DNA from: Pseudomonas fuscovaginae SE-1
GTDB taxonomy: Bacteria > Pseudomonadota > Gammaproteobacteria > Pseudomonadales > Pseudomonadaceae
Assembly: GCF_000364705.1 (NCBI RefSeq)
Contig: NZ_AQOH01000259.1
Coordinates: forward strand, 1 to 46,423
Direction: 5' to 3'
Length of the DNA stretch: 46,423 nt
The position numbers and the translations under genes are program-made. Shown piece after piece: positions 35,260 to 43,949 of the stretch. The notes below the pieces were generated by a model, which was not told where the DNA came from, did no database searches, and saw only the letters and a list, made by a program, of their open reading frames with translations. Within the stretch, counting starts at the first letter, position 1; each line of letters starts with the position of its first letter.

Positions 35260-36696
35260 TCAACTCTCACGGCATAGTTGGTGAAGCAACCCCAACACCC
35301 GGTCCAGCGACGGCTGGATATCCAGGGTTTCGATCGAACCGTAGCCCATCAGCAGGCCGGTGCGTGGCGGTGCGGTGTAGAAGAAGGGCGCCAGCGGGTA
35401 CAGCCCGACTTCGAACCTTTTCGCCAGGTCGATCAGTTGCGGGATGTCCACCGCGCCGCGATTGAGGATCGCCAGGTGGTAGCCGGCCGTGGAGTGGATG
35501 CGTTCGAACCAGGGTGACAGGTCGCCGTCCAGCCGTTCGATGAGCTTTTCGCGGCGACTGGCGTAGGCCTGGTGGCAGCGGCGGATATGCTTGACCAGGT
35601 AACCGTCGTTGATGAACTTGGCCAGGGCCCACTGGGCCAGGGTCGCGGTGTGCCAATCGGTCAGTTGCTTGGCCGAGACCAGGGCCTTGAGCAGCCCCGG
35701 CGGCGCCACCAGGTAGCCCAGGCGCAACTCGGGCAACAGCGTCTTGGAGAAGGTCCCGACATAGGCCACCAGGCCATGCTGGTCGAGACTCTGCAGGCAA
35801 TCGGTGGGCCGTCCCTCGTAGCGGAACTCGCAGTCGTAGTCATCCTCGATGATGATCGCGCCCAGCTCGCGTGCGCGTTCCAGCAGGGCCTGACGGCGTT
35901 CCAGGCTCATCGGCATGCCCAGCGGGAACTGGTGCGCCGGGGTGACGTAGATCAGCCGCGTGCCCTCGGGAATCGCCTCGACCCGGATGCCCTGTTCATC
36001 CACCGGTACGCCCACCACCCGCGCGCCCTGGGCGGCGAACAGCAGTCGGGCCGGCGGGTAGCCGGGGTCTTCGACAGCGACCAGGCTGCCGGGCTCCACC
36101 AGCACCCGGGCGACCAGGTCCAGGGCCTGCTGGGCGCCATTGGTCACCAGCAGGTCGCTGGCGTTGCAGCGCACGCCCCGGGCAAAGCCGATATGCCGGG
36201 CAATCGCCTCGCGCAGCATCGCAATACCCTCCGGCTGGCTGTACAGACCACGGGCCTGGGCGGTCTGGCGCAGGGCGAAGAGCACACAGCGACGCCATTC
36301 GTCGTGGGGGAACTGGTGCTTGCTGGTGGCGCCGCCGAGGAAGTCGTAGCGCAGGGTGCCGAGCGGGTGGTGCAGCGGCACCGAGGCCTCGCGCCACTGG
36401 CGTACCACTGCCGCACCGGCCAGTTCCTCGCCCTGGGCCGGGGTGCGCTCGCGCGGGGCATGCGAGGCGACGAAGGTACCGGCACCGACCCGGCCGATCA
36501 GCAGGTTGTCGTAGGTCAGCTGGGCGTAGGCATCGGCCACGGTCTTGCGCGACACCCCCAACTGTTCGGCGAGCAGCCGGGTCGGCGGCAGCTGCGTGCC
36601 TGCGGCCAGTTGGCCGGTGGTGATGGCGCTGCGCAGTTGGTCGGTGATCTGCCGGGCCAGGTCGCGACGACCCTCGAGGGTGATGTGCAGTTCCAT
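35260..36696 (-). CDS. MocR-type PLP-dependent transcriptional regulator
   Basis: This 478-residue MocR/GabR-family regulator has an N-terminal GntR winged helix-turn-helix (residues 8-75; LPPTRLLAEQLGVSRKTVADA). A fold-type-I aminotransferase domain follows, with the PLP lysine in YVGTFSKTLLPELRLGY (near residue 317). Such proteins control vitamin B6, GABA or amino-acid genes using PLP or PLP-amino acid as signal. The divergent AhpD-like gene 175 bases away is the natural first candidate target. Codon use returns to the high-GC norm here. Confidence 0.92.
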   Translation of the reverse strand: MELHITLEGRRDLARQITDQLRSAITTGQLAAGTQLPPTRLLAEQLGVSRKTVADAYAQLTYDNLLIGRVGAGTFVASHAPRERTPAQGEELAGAAVVRQWREASVPLHHPLGTLRYDFLGGATSKHQFPHDEWRRCVLFALRQTAQARGLYSQPEGIAMLREAIARHIGFARGVRCNASDLLVTNGAQQALDLVARVLVEPGSLVAVEDPGYPPARLLFAAQGARVVGVPVDEQGIRVEAIPEGTRLIYVTPAHQFPLGMPMSLERRQALLERARELGAIIIEDDYDCEFRYEGRPTDCLQSLDQHGLVAYVGTFSKTLLPELRLGYLVAPPGLLKALVSAKQLTDWHTATLAQWALAKFINDGYLVKHIRRCHQAYASRREKLIERLDGDLSPWFERIHSTAGYHLAILNRGAVDIPQLIDLAKRFEVGLYPLAPFFYTAPPRTGLLMGYGSIETLDIQPSLDRVLGLLHQLCRES

Positions 36697-36871
36697 GTGA
36701 GGGCTCGCTGGAAGGAGAGGGTGGTGCGGGTCAGCCCGCAGTTTAGCCTGCGGCCGGTGTCCTTGGCAGCGGTCGCCGATTGGCTTCCCGATCTTGCCCG
36801 GAATTGGCTATTTGGCTTGTGGCCTCGCGGGCTTAACGTAGCGCCATCAACCACCTGTCAGGAGCACTGCC

Positions 36872-37312
36872 ATGCAACCTCGTATCGATTTCTACACCGC
36901 TTCGCCGGATGCCATGAAAGCCATGATGGCGCTGGAGGGGGCGGTGAACAAACTGCCGCTGGAAAAATCCCTGCTGGAACTGGTGAAGATGCGCACTTCG
37001 CAGATCAACGGCTGCGCCTTCTGCCTGGACATGCACAGCGCCGATGCGCGCAAGGCCGGTGAAACCGAGCGGCGCCTGTACACCCTGTCGGCCTGGCGTG
37101 AAACGCCGTTCTTCAGTGCCCGTGAGCGTGCCGCCCTGGCCTGGACCGAGGCGCTGACCCGGGTTTCGGAAACCCACGCCCCGGACGAGGACTATGCGCT
37201 GCTCAATGCCGAGTTCAGCCCGGCCGAGCAGGTCAACCTGACCTTGGCGATCAACACCATCAACAGCTGGAACCGCCTGGCGGTTGGTTTCCGCAAGATG
37301 CCGACCGAGTGA
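36872..37312 (+). CDS. Carboxymuconolactone decarboxylase / AhpD-family protein
   Basis: This 146-residue AhpD-fold protein has the redox motif CAFC followed by LDMH (near residues 49-56, after KMRTSQING). That is the CxxCxxxH pattern of alkylhydroperoxidase-like proteins. A stretch near residue 81 (ERAALAWTEALTRVS) is also standard for the family. It probably acts in peroxide or thiol chemistry. GGAG lies before the ATG. It is transcribed away from the MocR-type regulator, which is likely to control it. Confidence 0.88.
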   Translation: MQPRIDFYTASPDAMKAMMALEGAVNKLPLEKSLLELVKMRTSQINGCAFCLDMHSADARKAGETERRLYTLSAWRETPFFSARERAALAWTEALTRVSETHAPDEDYALLNAEFSPAEQVNLTLAINTINSWNRLAVGFRKMPTE

Positions 37313-37415
37313 CCGGCTGTACGGCGGTTTTTTCTCGCCACTGAGCCTGTTGTCGCCGCGTGCGCCTGTTCTAGAGTGCGGGTACTTGTACCCGCTCAAT
37401 GGGGAGCGCTACCGG

Positions 37416-38327
37416 ATGTACAGCCAGTTGCAGCCACCAGCCATGCCTGAAGAGTTTCATTCGCGGATCTACGCCGGGGAGGTGTTCGCCCTGGCGTTGC
37501 CGGCCATGCAGGCACTGGTCGAGGCGGCTCGTGGCCTGCTGGAAGAGACGCTGTATCCCTTCGAGCCGACCCGGATCCATCAGCACCTGGATCACGTCCA
37601 GCAAGCACAGTGCTTCACGCGCCTGCAGACGTTGTTCCATCGACATGACGGCATACAGCGCAGTTGGGCGCAGGTGCTCGACAGCCTGGGGCTGGCCGCC
37701 GGCGGCATTGCCTGTGATCGCCTGCACCTGCGTTTCCAGCCACCGCACCCACCGGGCGAAGCCGCGCCGCGCGACCGTGCCACCGCGACCATCGCCTTCC
37801 ATCGTGACACCTGGGGTTCGAACCTCTATGCCCAGACCAACTGGTGGGCGCCGATCTACCCGATCAGCGCCGGGCGGACCTTCGCCATTTATCCACAGCT
37901 CTGGCAACGGGCACTGGCCAACAGCAGCGCCGATTTCGACCTGAGCCGGGTGCTGCAACGCTCGCACCGCGATGGCCGCAACTCGGTGGACGCCGACCAG
38001 GCGATTCCCCACCTGCTGGAGCCCATCGACGATGAAGTGGCGGTGCCGGTGGTGATCGACCCCGGTAGCCTGCTGGCATTCTCCGGCGCCCACGCCCATG
38101 CCGGCGTTCCCAATCATACCGAACTGACGCGGATCTCCTTTGAAACCCGCACGGTCTGGATCGACGATGTGCTGGCCGGTCGCGGCGCACCGAATGTCGA
38201 CGGTCGCGCACCGTGGCGCTCGCCAGGTTTCTTCCGGCGGCTGAGCGATGGCCGGCGCCTGCATGAGGTGCTCGGTTGCGATTATCTCCAGGCTTGCGAG
38301 CCGCTGACGCTGCTTCAGCATCCCTGA
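37416..38327 (+). CDS. Phytanoyl-CoA dioxygenase-like protein, function unknown
   Basis: This 303-residue protein could not be named with certainty. It has the marks of a non-haem Fe(II)/2-oxoglutarate dioxygenase: FHRDTWGSN (H-x-D, near residue 130), a beta-rich middle part, GAHAHAGVPNH (distal His, near 228) and an arginine ten or more residues later (LTRISFETR). The start at 37416 follows GGGGAG. A frame open further upstream overlaps the AhpD gene. Its last 13 bases overlap the end of the converging YeeE/YedE gene. Confidence 0.65.
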   Translation: MYSQLQPPAMPEEFHSRIYAGEVFALALPAMQALVEAARGLLEETLYPFEPTRIHQHLDHVQQAQCFTRLQTLFHRHDGIQRSWAQVLDSLGLAAGGIACDRLHLRFQPPHPPGEAAPRDRATATIAFHRDTWGSNLYAQTNWWAPIYPISAGRTFAIYPQLWQRALANSSADFDLSRVLQRSHRDGRNSVDADQAIPHLLEPIDDEVAVPVVIDPGSLLAFSGAHAHAGVPNHTELTRISFETRTVWIDDVLAGRGAPNVDGRAPWRSPGFFRRLSDGRRLHEVLGCDYLQACEPLTLLQHP

Positions 38328-38734
38328 CGAGTCTGCAGGCGGGCGAACAGCAGCATGCCAGCGAGCATCGCCGCGACGAACACGGCGCTCTGCCAGTGCC
38401 CGCCGGGCAGCAGCACCAGGGCCGGGCCCGGGCAGATTCCGGCGATCCCCCAGCCCACGCCGAACAACAGGCTGCCACCGACCAGGCGGCGATCCAGCTT
38501 TCGTGTAGCGGGTATCTGCATGGGCGCGCCGAGCAGCGAGCGCGGCTGTTTCATTGCCCAGTGAAACGGCAGCCAGGCGCTGCCGATGGCGCCGAGCATG
38601 ACCAGCGCGAGAGAAGGATCCCACTGTCCGCCGATATCGAGGAAGGCCAGGACCTTGGCCGGATTGCTCATGCCCGCCAGCAACAGGCCGAGGCCGAACA
38701 GCAGGCCGGCGAGGAAGGCTGTCAGCTTGCGCAT
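38315..38734 (-). CDS. YeeE/YedE half-transporter (DUF6691 type), second half
   Basis: This 139-residue membrane protein has about four spans. It carries NPAKVLAFLDIGGQWDP (near 23-39) and the conserved cysteine segment GWGIAGICPGPAL (near 101). With its neighbour it makes one sulfur-compound transporter of the YeeE/YedE (TsuA-like) type, where cysteines relay thiosulfate or sulfane sulfur. It starts two bases after the neighbour's stop and belongs to the sulfide-oxidation operon. Confidence 0.88.
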   Translation of the reverse strand: MRKLTAFLAGLLFGLGLLLAGMSNPAKVLAFLDIGGQWDPSLALVMLGAIGSAWLPFHWAMKQPRSLLGAPMQIPATRKLDRRLVGGSLLFGVGWGIAGICPGPALVLLPGGHWQSAVFVAAMLAGMLLFARLQTRQGC

Positions 38735-38736
38735 GC

Positions 38737-39171
38737 TCAGTACCCCACCAGGTGACGCAGTACCCAGACCGTCAGGAATCCCGCCAACATGAAGCTCAGC
38801 GTGGCGACGATCGATCGTGGCGACAGGCGTGAGATGCCGCACACGCCATGCCCGCTGGTACAGCCGGAACCGTAGCGGGTACCGATGCCGACCAGCAGGC
38901 CGGCGACGGCGAGCGTGAAACCGTTGCCTTCGAACTCGACCACGTGCGGCAACTGGAACAGCCCCCAGGCCAGCGGTGCCGCCAGCAAGCCGAGCAGGAA
39001 CAGGGCTTTTTCTGCACGTCCTTCGCCACCTCGCTGCAACAGGCTGCCGAGCAACCCGCTGATGCCGGCGATCCGTCCGTTGAACAGCACGAACAGGCTG
39101 GCGGCCAGTCCGATGAGGACCCCGCCGCCAAGGGCGCAAAGGGGCGTGAAATGCAGCGTATCGAGGGACAT
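38737..39171 (-). CDS. YeeE/YedE half-transporter, first half
   Basis: This 144-residue membrane protein has about four spans. The segment GTRYGSGCTSGHGVCGISR (near 98-116) is the signature of the family, with two cysteines in the pore. FNGRIAGISGLLG near residue 30 is also typical. It pairs with the gene at 38315-38734. The start at 39171 was chosen because an upstream in-frame ATG (39213) overlaps the permease gene and gives a non-hydrophobic extension. Confidence 0.9.
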   Translation of the reverse strand: MSLDTLHFTPLCALGGGVLIGLAASLFVLFNGRIAGISGLLGSLLQRGGEGRAEKALFLLGLLAAPLAWGLFQLPHVVEFEGNGFTLAVAGLLVGIGTRYGSGCTSGHGVCGISRLSPRSIVATLSFMLAGFLTVWVLRHLVGY

Positions 39172-39184
39172 GAGGACTTCCTGA

Positions 39185-40015
39185 TCAGGTGTGGCCGGCA
39201 AGGCCCAGTGCATTGAGAGCCAGCATCAGCGCGGCGAGGAACCCGGTCAAGGCAAACAGTTGCTGCAGTCTGGGCCCGGCCAGCCGTCCGGCGACCTGAC
39301 GGCCCAGCACCAGACCGACCACCGCGCCGGCAGCGAATGGTGCACCGACCGACCAGTGCATCACGCCCGACAAGGTGGCCGTGACCACGCTGCCGGTCGA
39401 CACCAGGGCGATCACCGCCAGGGAGGTGGCGACGATGCTCTTGCTGTCGAGGTTGGTATAGCGGGTCAGCGCCGGGATGATCACGAAACCGCCACCGACC
39501 CCGAGCAGCCCCGAGAGCAACCCGGACAACATGCCGGTGATGGTCAGCGCCCGGGCGCAGGGCAGGGTCCAGCGCAGGCGTCCCTGCAGCGGGTTGAGCA
39601 CGCAGGGCAGGAATTCGGCGCGTGGCGCCGGCTGGCCGTGCTCGAGTTCGTGACGGGCCTTGTTGAAGATCCGTGCGCAGGCGTAGACCATCACGACGGC
39701 GAAGCCCAGCGCCAGCGGCTCGTTCGGTAGTCGGTGGGCCAGCCACAACCCCACGGGGGTGAGCAGGATGCCGATGCCGGCGATGAAGCCGGCGGCGCGA
39801 TAACGCACGATACCCTGGCGCAGCCCGAGCAGGGCGCCGACGGCCGCCGCCAGGCCCACCGCCAGCAGGCCGATGGGCGCGGCCTGGACCATCGACAGGC
39901 CCAGCCCGAACACCAGCAGCGGCACCGCGAGGATGCCACCGCCGGCGCCGGTCAGGGCGAGAATCGCACCAATCAGCATGCCGAGCCCGCTGCCGAGCAA
40001 CATGGCTTCGTTCAT
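39185..40015 (-). CDS. TSUP (TauE/SafE) family permease
   Basis: This is a multi-span inner-membrane permease of about 276 residues, with the family repeat LTGAGGGILAVPLLVFGL (near 20-37) and again GVGGGFVIIPALTRY near residue 180. TSUP proteins export sulfite or organosulfur acids. In this operon, export of sulfite or thiosulfate made from sulfide is the natural reading. The start ATG at 40015 overlaps the stop of the oxidoreductase gene by four bases. Confidence 0.9.
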   Translation of the reverse strand: MNEAMLLGSGLGMLIGAILALTGAGGGILAVPLLVFGLGLSMVQAAPIGLLAVGLAAAVGALLGLRQGIVRYRAAGFIAGIGILLTPVGLWLAHRLPNEPLALGFAVVMVYACARIFNKARHELEHGQPAPRAEFLPCVLNPLQGRLRWTLPCARALTITGMLSGLLSGLLGVGGGFVIIPALTRYTNLDSKSIVATSLAVIALVSTGSVVTATLSGVMHWSVGAPFAAGAVVGLVLGRQVAGRLAGPRLQQLFALTGFLAALMLALNALGLAGHT

Positions 40016-41271
40016 GGGGCTGACGTGTCCGCCTGCAGGGTGGGGCGTGCCAGCCATTCATGGCCCTTGAGCATGCCGCGCCAATACAGCGGTGGCAGCA
40101 GTCGTTCCTTCAGCCACCAGGCCAGCCGGGTCGGCCGGCGACCGTCGAGCAGCCAGGGAGCGAAGGTCGGTGCCAGCTTGCCACCGTAGGTGAACTCGGC
40201 GAGGACGATCTTGCCGCGCTCCACCGTCAGCGGGCAGGAGCCATAACCGTCGTACACGGCCGGACGTGCCAATCGACCGAGGGCCACCAGCACGTTGTTC
40301 GCCACCACCGGGGCCTGCTTGCGTGCCGCCGCGGCGGTCTTGGCGTTGCTGGTGTTGGTGACATCCCCAAGGCCGTGGATGTTGGCGAACTGGCGATGGC
40401 GCAGGCTGGCCGGGTCGACATCGACCCAGCCGGCGGCGTCGGCCAGCGGGCTGTTGCGAATGAAGTCCGGGGCGATCTGCGGTGGTACCACGTGCAGCAT
40501 ATCGAATGGGCGCACCACGGTTTCCCGGCTGCCGTCGGCCAGGGTGCGGGCGAAGGTCGCCTGCCTGGCGGGGCCGTCGACAGCCACCAGGTTGTGGCCG
40601 AACTGCAGGTCCACGGCGTACTTGTCGATGTACTCCATCAGCGCCGGCACATAGTCGGGCACGCCGAACAGCACCGCGCCGGCGTTGAGGAAACTCGCCT
40701 TGACCTGGCCCTGGCGGCCGGTTTTGCGCCAATGGTCGCAGGACAGGTACAGCGCCTTCTGCGGCGCCCCGGCGCACTTGATCGGCATCGGTGGCTGGCA
40801 GAACAGCGCCTGGCCTTGCTTGAGCTCCTGCACCAGTTTCCAGGTGTAGGGCGCCAGGTCGTAGCGGTAGTTGGAGGTCACGCCATTGCGCCCGAGGGTT
40901 TCCTCCAGGCCTTCGATGGCGCCCCAGTTCAGCTTCAGGCCGGGACAGACGACCAGTTGCTGGTAACCGATGCGGCGCTGGTCGGCCAGCACCACGCAGT
41001 TGGCCTCGGGCTCGAAAGCACTGACTGCGGCCTTGATCCACTGCACGCCGCGCGGGATCAGCGACGCCAGCGGGCGGGCGGTCGACTCGGGGCTGAACAC
41101 CCCGGCCCCGACCAGGGTCCATCCCGGCTGGTAGTAATGGGTGTCGGCCGGATCGATGATCGCGATGTCCAGGCCGGGGGCGCGGGCCAGCAGGCTGGAG
41201 GCGGTGGCGATGCCGGCGGCACCGGCGCCGATGATCAGGACCTGGTGTTGAGGGCGGGTATTCGAATTCAT
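40012..41271 (-). CDS. sqr: Sulfide:quinone oxidoreductase (SQR)
   Basis: This is a 419-residue membrane-associated flavoprotein. It has an FAD-binding Rossmann motif LIIGAGAAGIATA (13-25), DPADTHYYQPGWTLVGAGV near 42, and redox cysteines in VVCPGLKLNW (near 108) and PIKCAGAPQK (near 165). It oxidises H2S to sulfane sulfur (persulfide or polysulfide) and passes electrons to quinone. The adjacent persulfide dioxygenase and FisR support the assignment against other NADH-dehydrogenase-like flavoproteins. Confidence 0.92.
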   Translation of the reverse strand: MNSNTRPQHQVLIIGAGAAGIATASSLLARAPGLDIAIIDPADTHYYQPGWTLVGAGVFSPESTARPLASLIPRGVQWIKAAVSAFEPEANCVVLADQRRIGYQQLVVCPGLKLNWGAIEGLEETLGRNGVTSNYRYDLAPYTWKLVQELKQGQALFCQPPMPIKCAGAPQKALYLSCDHWRKTGRQGQVKASFLNAGAVLFGVPDYVPALMEYIDKYAVDLQFGHNLVAVDGPARQATFARTLADGSRETVVRPFDMLHVVPPQIAPDFIRNSPLADAAGWVDVDPASLRHRQFANIHGLGDVTNTSNAKTAAAARKQAPVVANNVLVALGRLARPAVYDGYGSCPLTVERGKIVLAEFTYGGKLAPTFAPWLLDGRRPTRLAWWLKERLLPPLYWRGMLKGHEWLARPTLQADTSAP

Positions 41272-41287
41272 GGGAACGGGGCCTGGT

Positions 41288-42172
41288 TCAAAGGGAGTTC
41301 AGTGGAATCTTCAGGTAGCGCACGCCGTTGTCTTCCGGCTCCGGCAACTGGCCGCTGCGCATGTTCACCTGCACCGAGGGCAGCATCAGCACCGGCATGT
41401 CGAGGGTGGCGTCGCGGGCTTCACGCATGTTGACGAAGGTGTCTTCGTCGATGCCGTCATGGATGTGGATATTGCGCGCGCGTTGTTCGGCCACGGTGGT
41501 CATGTATTGCAGCTCGCGGCCGCCCGGCAGGTAGTCGTGGCACATGAACAGCCGGGTCTGCGGCGGCAGCGCCAGCAGGCCCTGGATCGAGCGGTACAGG
41601 GTGCGTGCATCGGCGCCGGGGAAGTCGCAACGGGCGGTGCCGTAGTCGGGCATGAACAGGGTGTCGCCAACGAAGGCAACGGTTTCATCAGCGTCGTGAA
41701 TCAGGTAGCTCATGCATGCCGGTGTGTGTCCGGGGGTGTGCAGGGCGGTGGCGCGCAGGTTGCCGATGGCGAACTCGCCGTGGTCGGCCAGCAGCACATC
41801 GAACTGGCTGCCGTCGCGGCGGAACGCGCTGCCTTCGTTGAACAGCTCGCCGAACACCTGCTGCACCTGGGTGATATGGCTGCCGATCGCGACCTTGCCT
41901 CCCAGGTGCTCCTTGAGGTACGCCGCCGCCGACAGGTGATCGGCGTGCACGTGGGTTTCCAGGATCCACTCGACCCGCGCGTCCAGTTCGCGAATCCGCG
42001 CGAGCAGGCGGTCGGCCGATTCGGTGCGGGTGCGCCCGGACTTGGGATCGTAGTCGAGCACGCTGTCGATCAGCGCACAGCAACGAGTGTCGCGATCGAG
42101 CACCAGGTAACTGATGGTCCAGGTGTTGGGATCGAAGAAGGCTTCTACGGTCAGCTTGTCGCCGATGTTCAT
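41288..42172 (-). CDS. pdo: Persulfide dioxygenase (metallo-beta-lactamase fold, ETHE1-like)
   Basis: This 294-residue non-haem iron enzyme oxidises glutathione persulfide to sulfite. Its metal motifs are THVHADHLSAA (near 70-80), HTPGHTPACMSYL (near 150) and FVGDTLFMPDYGTARCDFPG (near 172). The start at 42172 (MNIGDKLTV) fits the family. The frame continues upstream to 42286 but without family similarity that I can see. It is the first gene of the operon pdo-sqr-TSUP-YeeE-YedE and faces fisR across a regulatory region. Confidence 0.92.
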   Translation of the reverse strand: MNIGDKLTVEAFFDPNTWTISYLVLDRDTRCCALIDSVLDYDPKSGRTRTESADRLLARIRELDARVEWILETHVHADHLSAAAYLKEHLGGKVAIGSHITQVQQVFGELFNEGSAFRRDGSQFDVLLADHGEFAIGNLRATALHTPGHTPACMSYLIHDADETVAFVGDTLFMPDYGTARCDFPGADARTLYRSIQGLLALPPQTRLFMCHDYLPGGRELQYMTTVAEQRARNIHIHDGIDEDTFVNMREARDATLDMPVLMLPSVQVNMRSGQLPEPEDNGVRYLKIPLNSL

Positions 42173-42336
42173 TGCGTACTCCAGGCAAAGAGGGATGGCG
42201 GCCGAGGGAGGCGGAGTCATCCCTTGTTCGTCGAGGATTTCAATAAGCATGCCAACGGACGGAGGTGCGCTTTTCCCACTGTTCATTGACGTTTGTCAGC
42301 ACAATTGGCGGAGTTTTGTGTATCTGGAAATCAGTT

Positions 42337-42384
42337 TGGCAGAAATGGCAGTATCCATGGCGGTCAGTGGCAGTAAAATGGCAG
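42337..42384. promoter_or_regulatory. Phased TGGCAG direct repeats between pdo and fisR
   Basis: TGGCAG occurs at 42337, 42346, 42368 and 42379, with TGGCGG at 42358. Start-to-start steps are 9, 12, 10 and 11 bases, about one helical turn. The array lies 165-212 bases upstream of pdo and 47-94 before fisR, the right place for an activator acting on a sigma-54 promoter. A weak -24/-12-like sequence on the minus strand (TGGCATGCTTATTGA, about 42239-42253) lacks the GC at -12. Confidence 0.55.
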
Positions 42385-42430
42385 AGTCCAGCGCTCTGTA
42401 TTAAGCTGCGGCCTTCGTCCCGGAGCCGCC

Positions 42431-43753
42431 ATGAACCTGATTGCCACCGATCTCTCCCAGCCTGACATGCAGGCACTGGTGTCCTACCTCGAGCACGACT
42501 TGCAGCCGACCATCGTTCTCGACACCGACTACAACATCGTCGCGGCCAATACCGCCTACCAGCGCCAGTTCGGCGTCGAGGATCGGCCGCATGTCGGCGC
42601 CAAGTGCTATCGGGTTTCGCACCAGTTCGCCGTGCCCTGCGACCAGGCCGGCGAGCACTGCCCGATGCGCAAGGCCCATGAAACGCGCCTGCCCGAGCGG
42701 GTTCTGCATATCCACCACACTCCGCGCGGGCCCGAGCATGTCGACGTGGAACTGCGTCCGTTGCTCGGCCGCCAGGGCGAGGTGGTCGGCTACGTCGAGC
42801 GGTTGAACAGCGTTGCGGTGGCTGCGGCGCAACCCCAGCATCAGGGATTGGTGGGGCGCTCGGTGGCGTTCAAGGAAGCACTGACCGCGTTGCAGCGGGC
42901 TGCGCCGTCGCCGATTCCGGTGCTGCTGCAAGGTGAGTCGGGGACCGGCAAGGAACTCTTTGCCCGTGCCCTGCACGAAGGCAGCCCGCGGGCTGGTGGG
43001 CCGCTGGTGGTGGTCGATTGCACCGGACTGACCGAAACCCTGCTGGAGAGCGAACTGTTCGGCTACGAGAAGGGCGCCTTTACCGGCGCCTTGCAGCGCA
43101 AGATCGGCCTGGCTGAAGCGGCCCATGGTGGCACGCTGTTCCTCGACGAAATCGGCGAGGTGCCGCTGGCGATGCAGGTCAAGCTGCTGCGGCTGATCGA
43201 GTCCGGCAGCTTCCGTCCGGTGGGCAGCCTGCGCACCGTGCACTCGGACTTCCGCCTGGTCTGTGCCACTCACAAGCCGCTCAAGGACATGGTCGGGGCG
43301 GGCAGCTTCCGCCAGGACCTGTTCTATCGCATCAGCGCTTTCCCGATCCGCCTGCCGGCGTTGCGTGAACGCAGCGATGACTTGCCGCTGCTGATCGACA
43401 GCCTGTTGCAGCGCTTGGCGCCGGGTGCCGTGCCGCGTATCGATCAGCAGGCGTTGCGGGCGCTGACCCTGTACGCCTGGCCGGGCAATATCCGTGAGTT
43501 GCGCAATGTGCTGGAACGGGCGCGGTTGTTTACCGACGACGGGGTGATTCGGATACAGGATCTGCCAGCGGAACTGCGGCACGAGGCGCCCATGGCAGCC
43601 GCGCCGGCGCGTCGTCGCGGGCGCAAGGACCTGGAGCAACTGGCCCATGCGCTGGAGGTGTTCGAAGGCTCGCGTAGTGAGTTGGCGAAGGAGTTGGGGA
43701 TGAGTGAGCGGACGTTGTATCGGCGGTTGCAGGCGCTGGGGAGCGAGCGATAA
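42431..43753 (+). CDS. fisR: FisR, sigma-54-dependent activator of sulfide oxidation
   Basis: This 440-residue regulator has an N-terminal PAS-like sensor. Its cysteines at 59, 70 and 77 have the same spacing as the sulfane-sulfur-sensing cysteines reported for FisR. The AAA+ domain shows Walker A GESGTGKE (near 170), GAFTGA (near 217) and Walker B LFLDEIGE (near 235). The C-terminal Fis-type helix-turn-helix is ELAKELGMSERTLYRRLQAL. Persulfide on the cysteines is thought to switch on its ATPase and the pdo-sqr operon opposite. GGAG lies six bases before the ATG. Confidence 0.93.
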   Translation: MNLIATDLSQPDMQALVSYLEHDLQPTIVLDTDYNIVAANTAYQRQFGVEDRPHVGAKCYRVSHQFAVPCDQAGEHCPMRKAHETRLPERVLHIHHTPRGPEHVDVELRPLLGRQGEVVGYVERLNSVAVAAAQPQHQGLVGRSVAFKEALTALQRAAPSPIPVLLQGESGTGKELFARALHEGSPRAGGPLVVVDCTGLTETLLESELFGYEKGAFTGALQRKIGLAEAAHGGTLFLDEIGEVPLAMQVKLLRLIESGSFRPVGSLRTVHSDFRLVCATHKPLKDMVGAGSFRQDLFYRISAFPIRLPALRERSDDLPLLIDSLLQRLAPGAVPRIDQQALRALTLYAWPGNIRELRNVLERARLFTDDGVIRIQDLPAELRHEAPMAAAPARRRGRKDLEQLAHALEVFEGSRSELAKELGMSERTLYRRLQALGSER

Positions 43754-43949
43754 CCCGGTTGGGTCAGCACTTCTTCATCGTCGATGGATACTCTTGATTG
43801 TCGGGCGGTGGAGGTTGCGCGCCGGTTCACGTTCGGAACCCACACCTGGTTTCCTGGTCTAGGCGAAAGCTCAAAGTCATAGCACTATCGCCCCTCTGTT
43901 TCTGTTGTGGGTGCCTCGATGGGCACTCGTTTTACCGGGAAACCAGTCA

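Noticed and set aside
42239..42257. Sigma-54 promoter of pdo on the minus strand
   Set aside because: The GG at -24 is present, but the -12 GC is GA. Too weak to list as a promoter, though sigma-54 control is expected from FisR.
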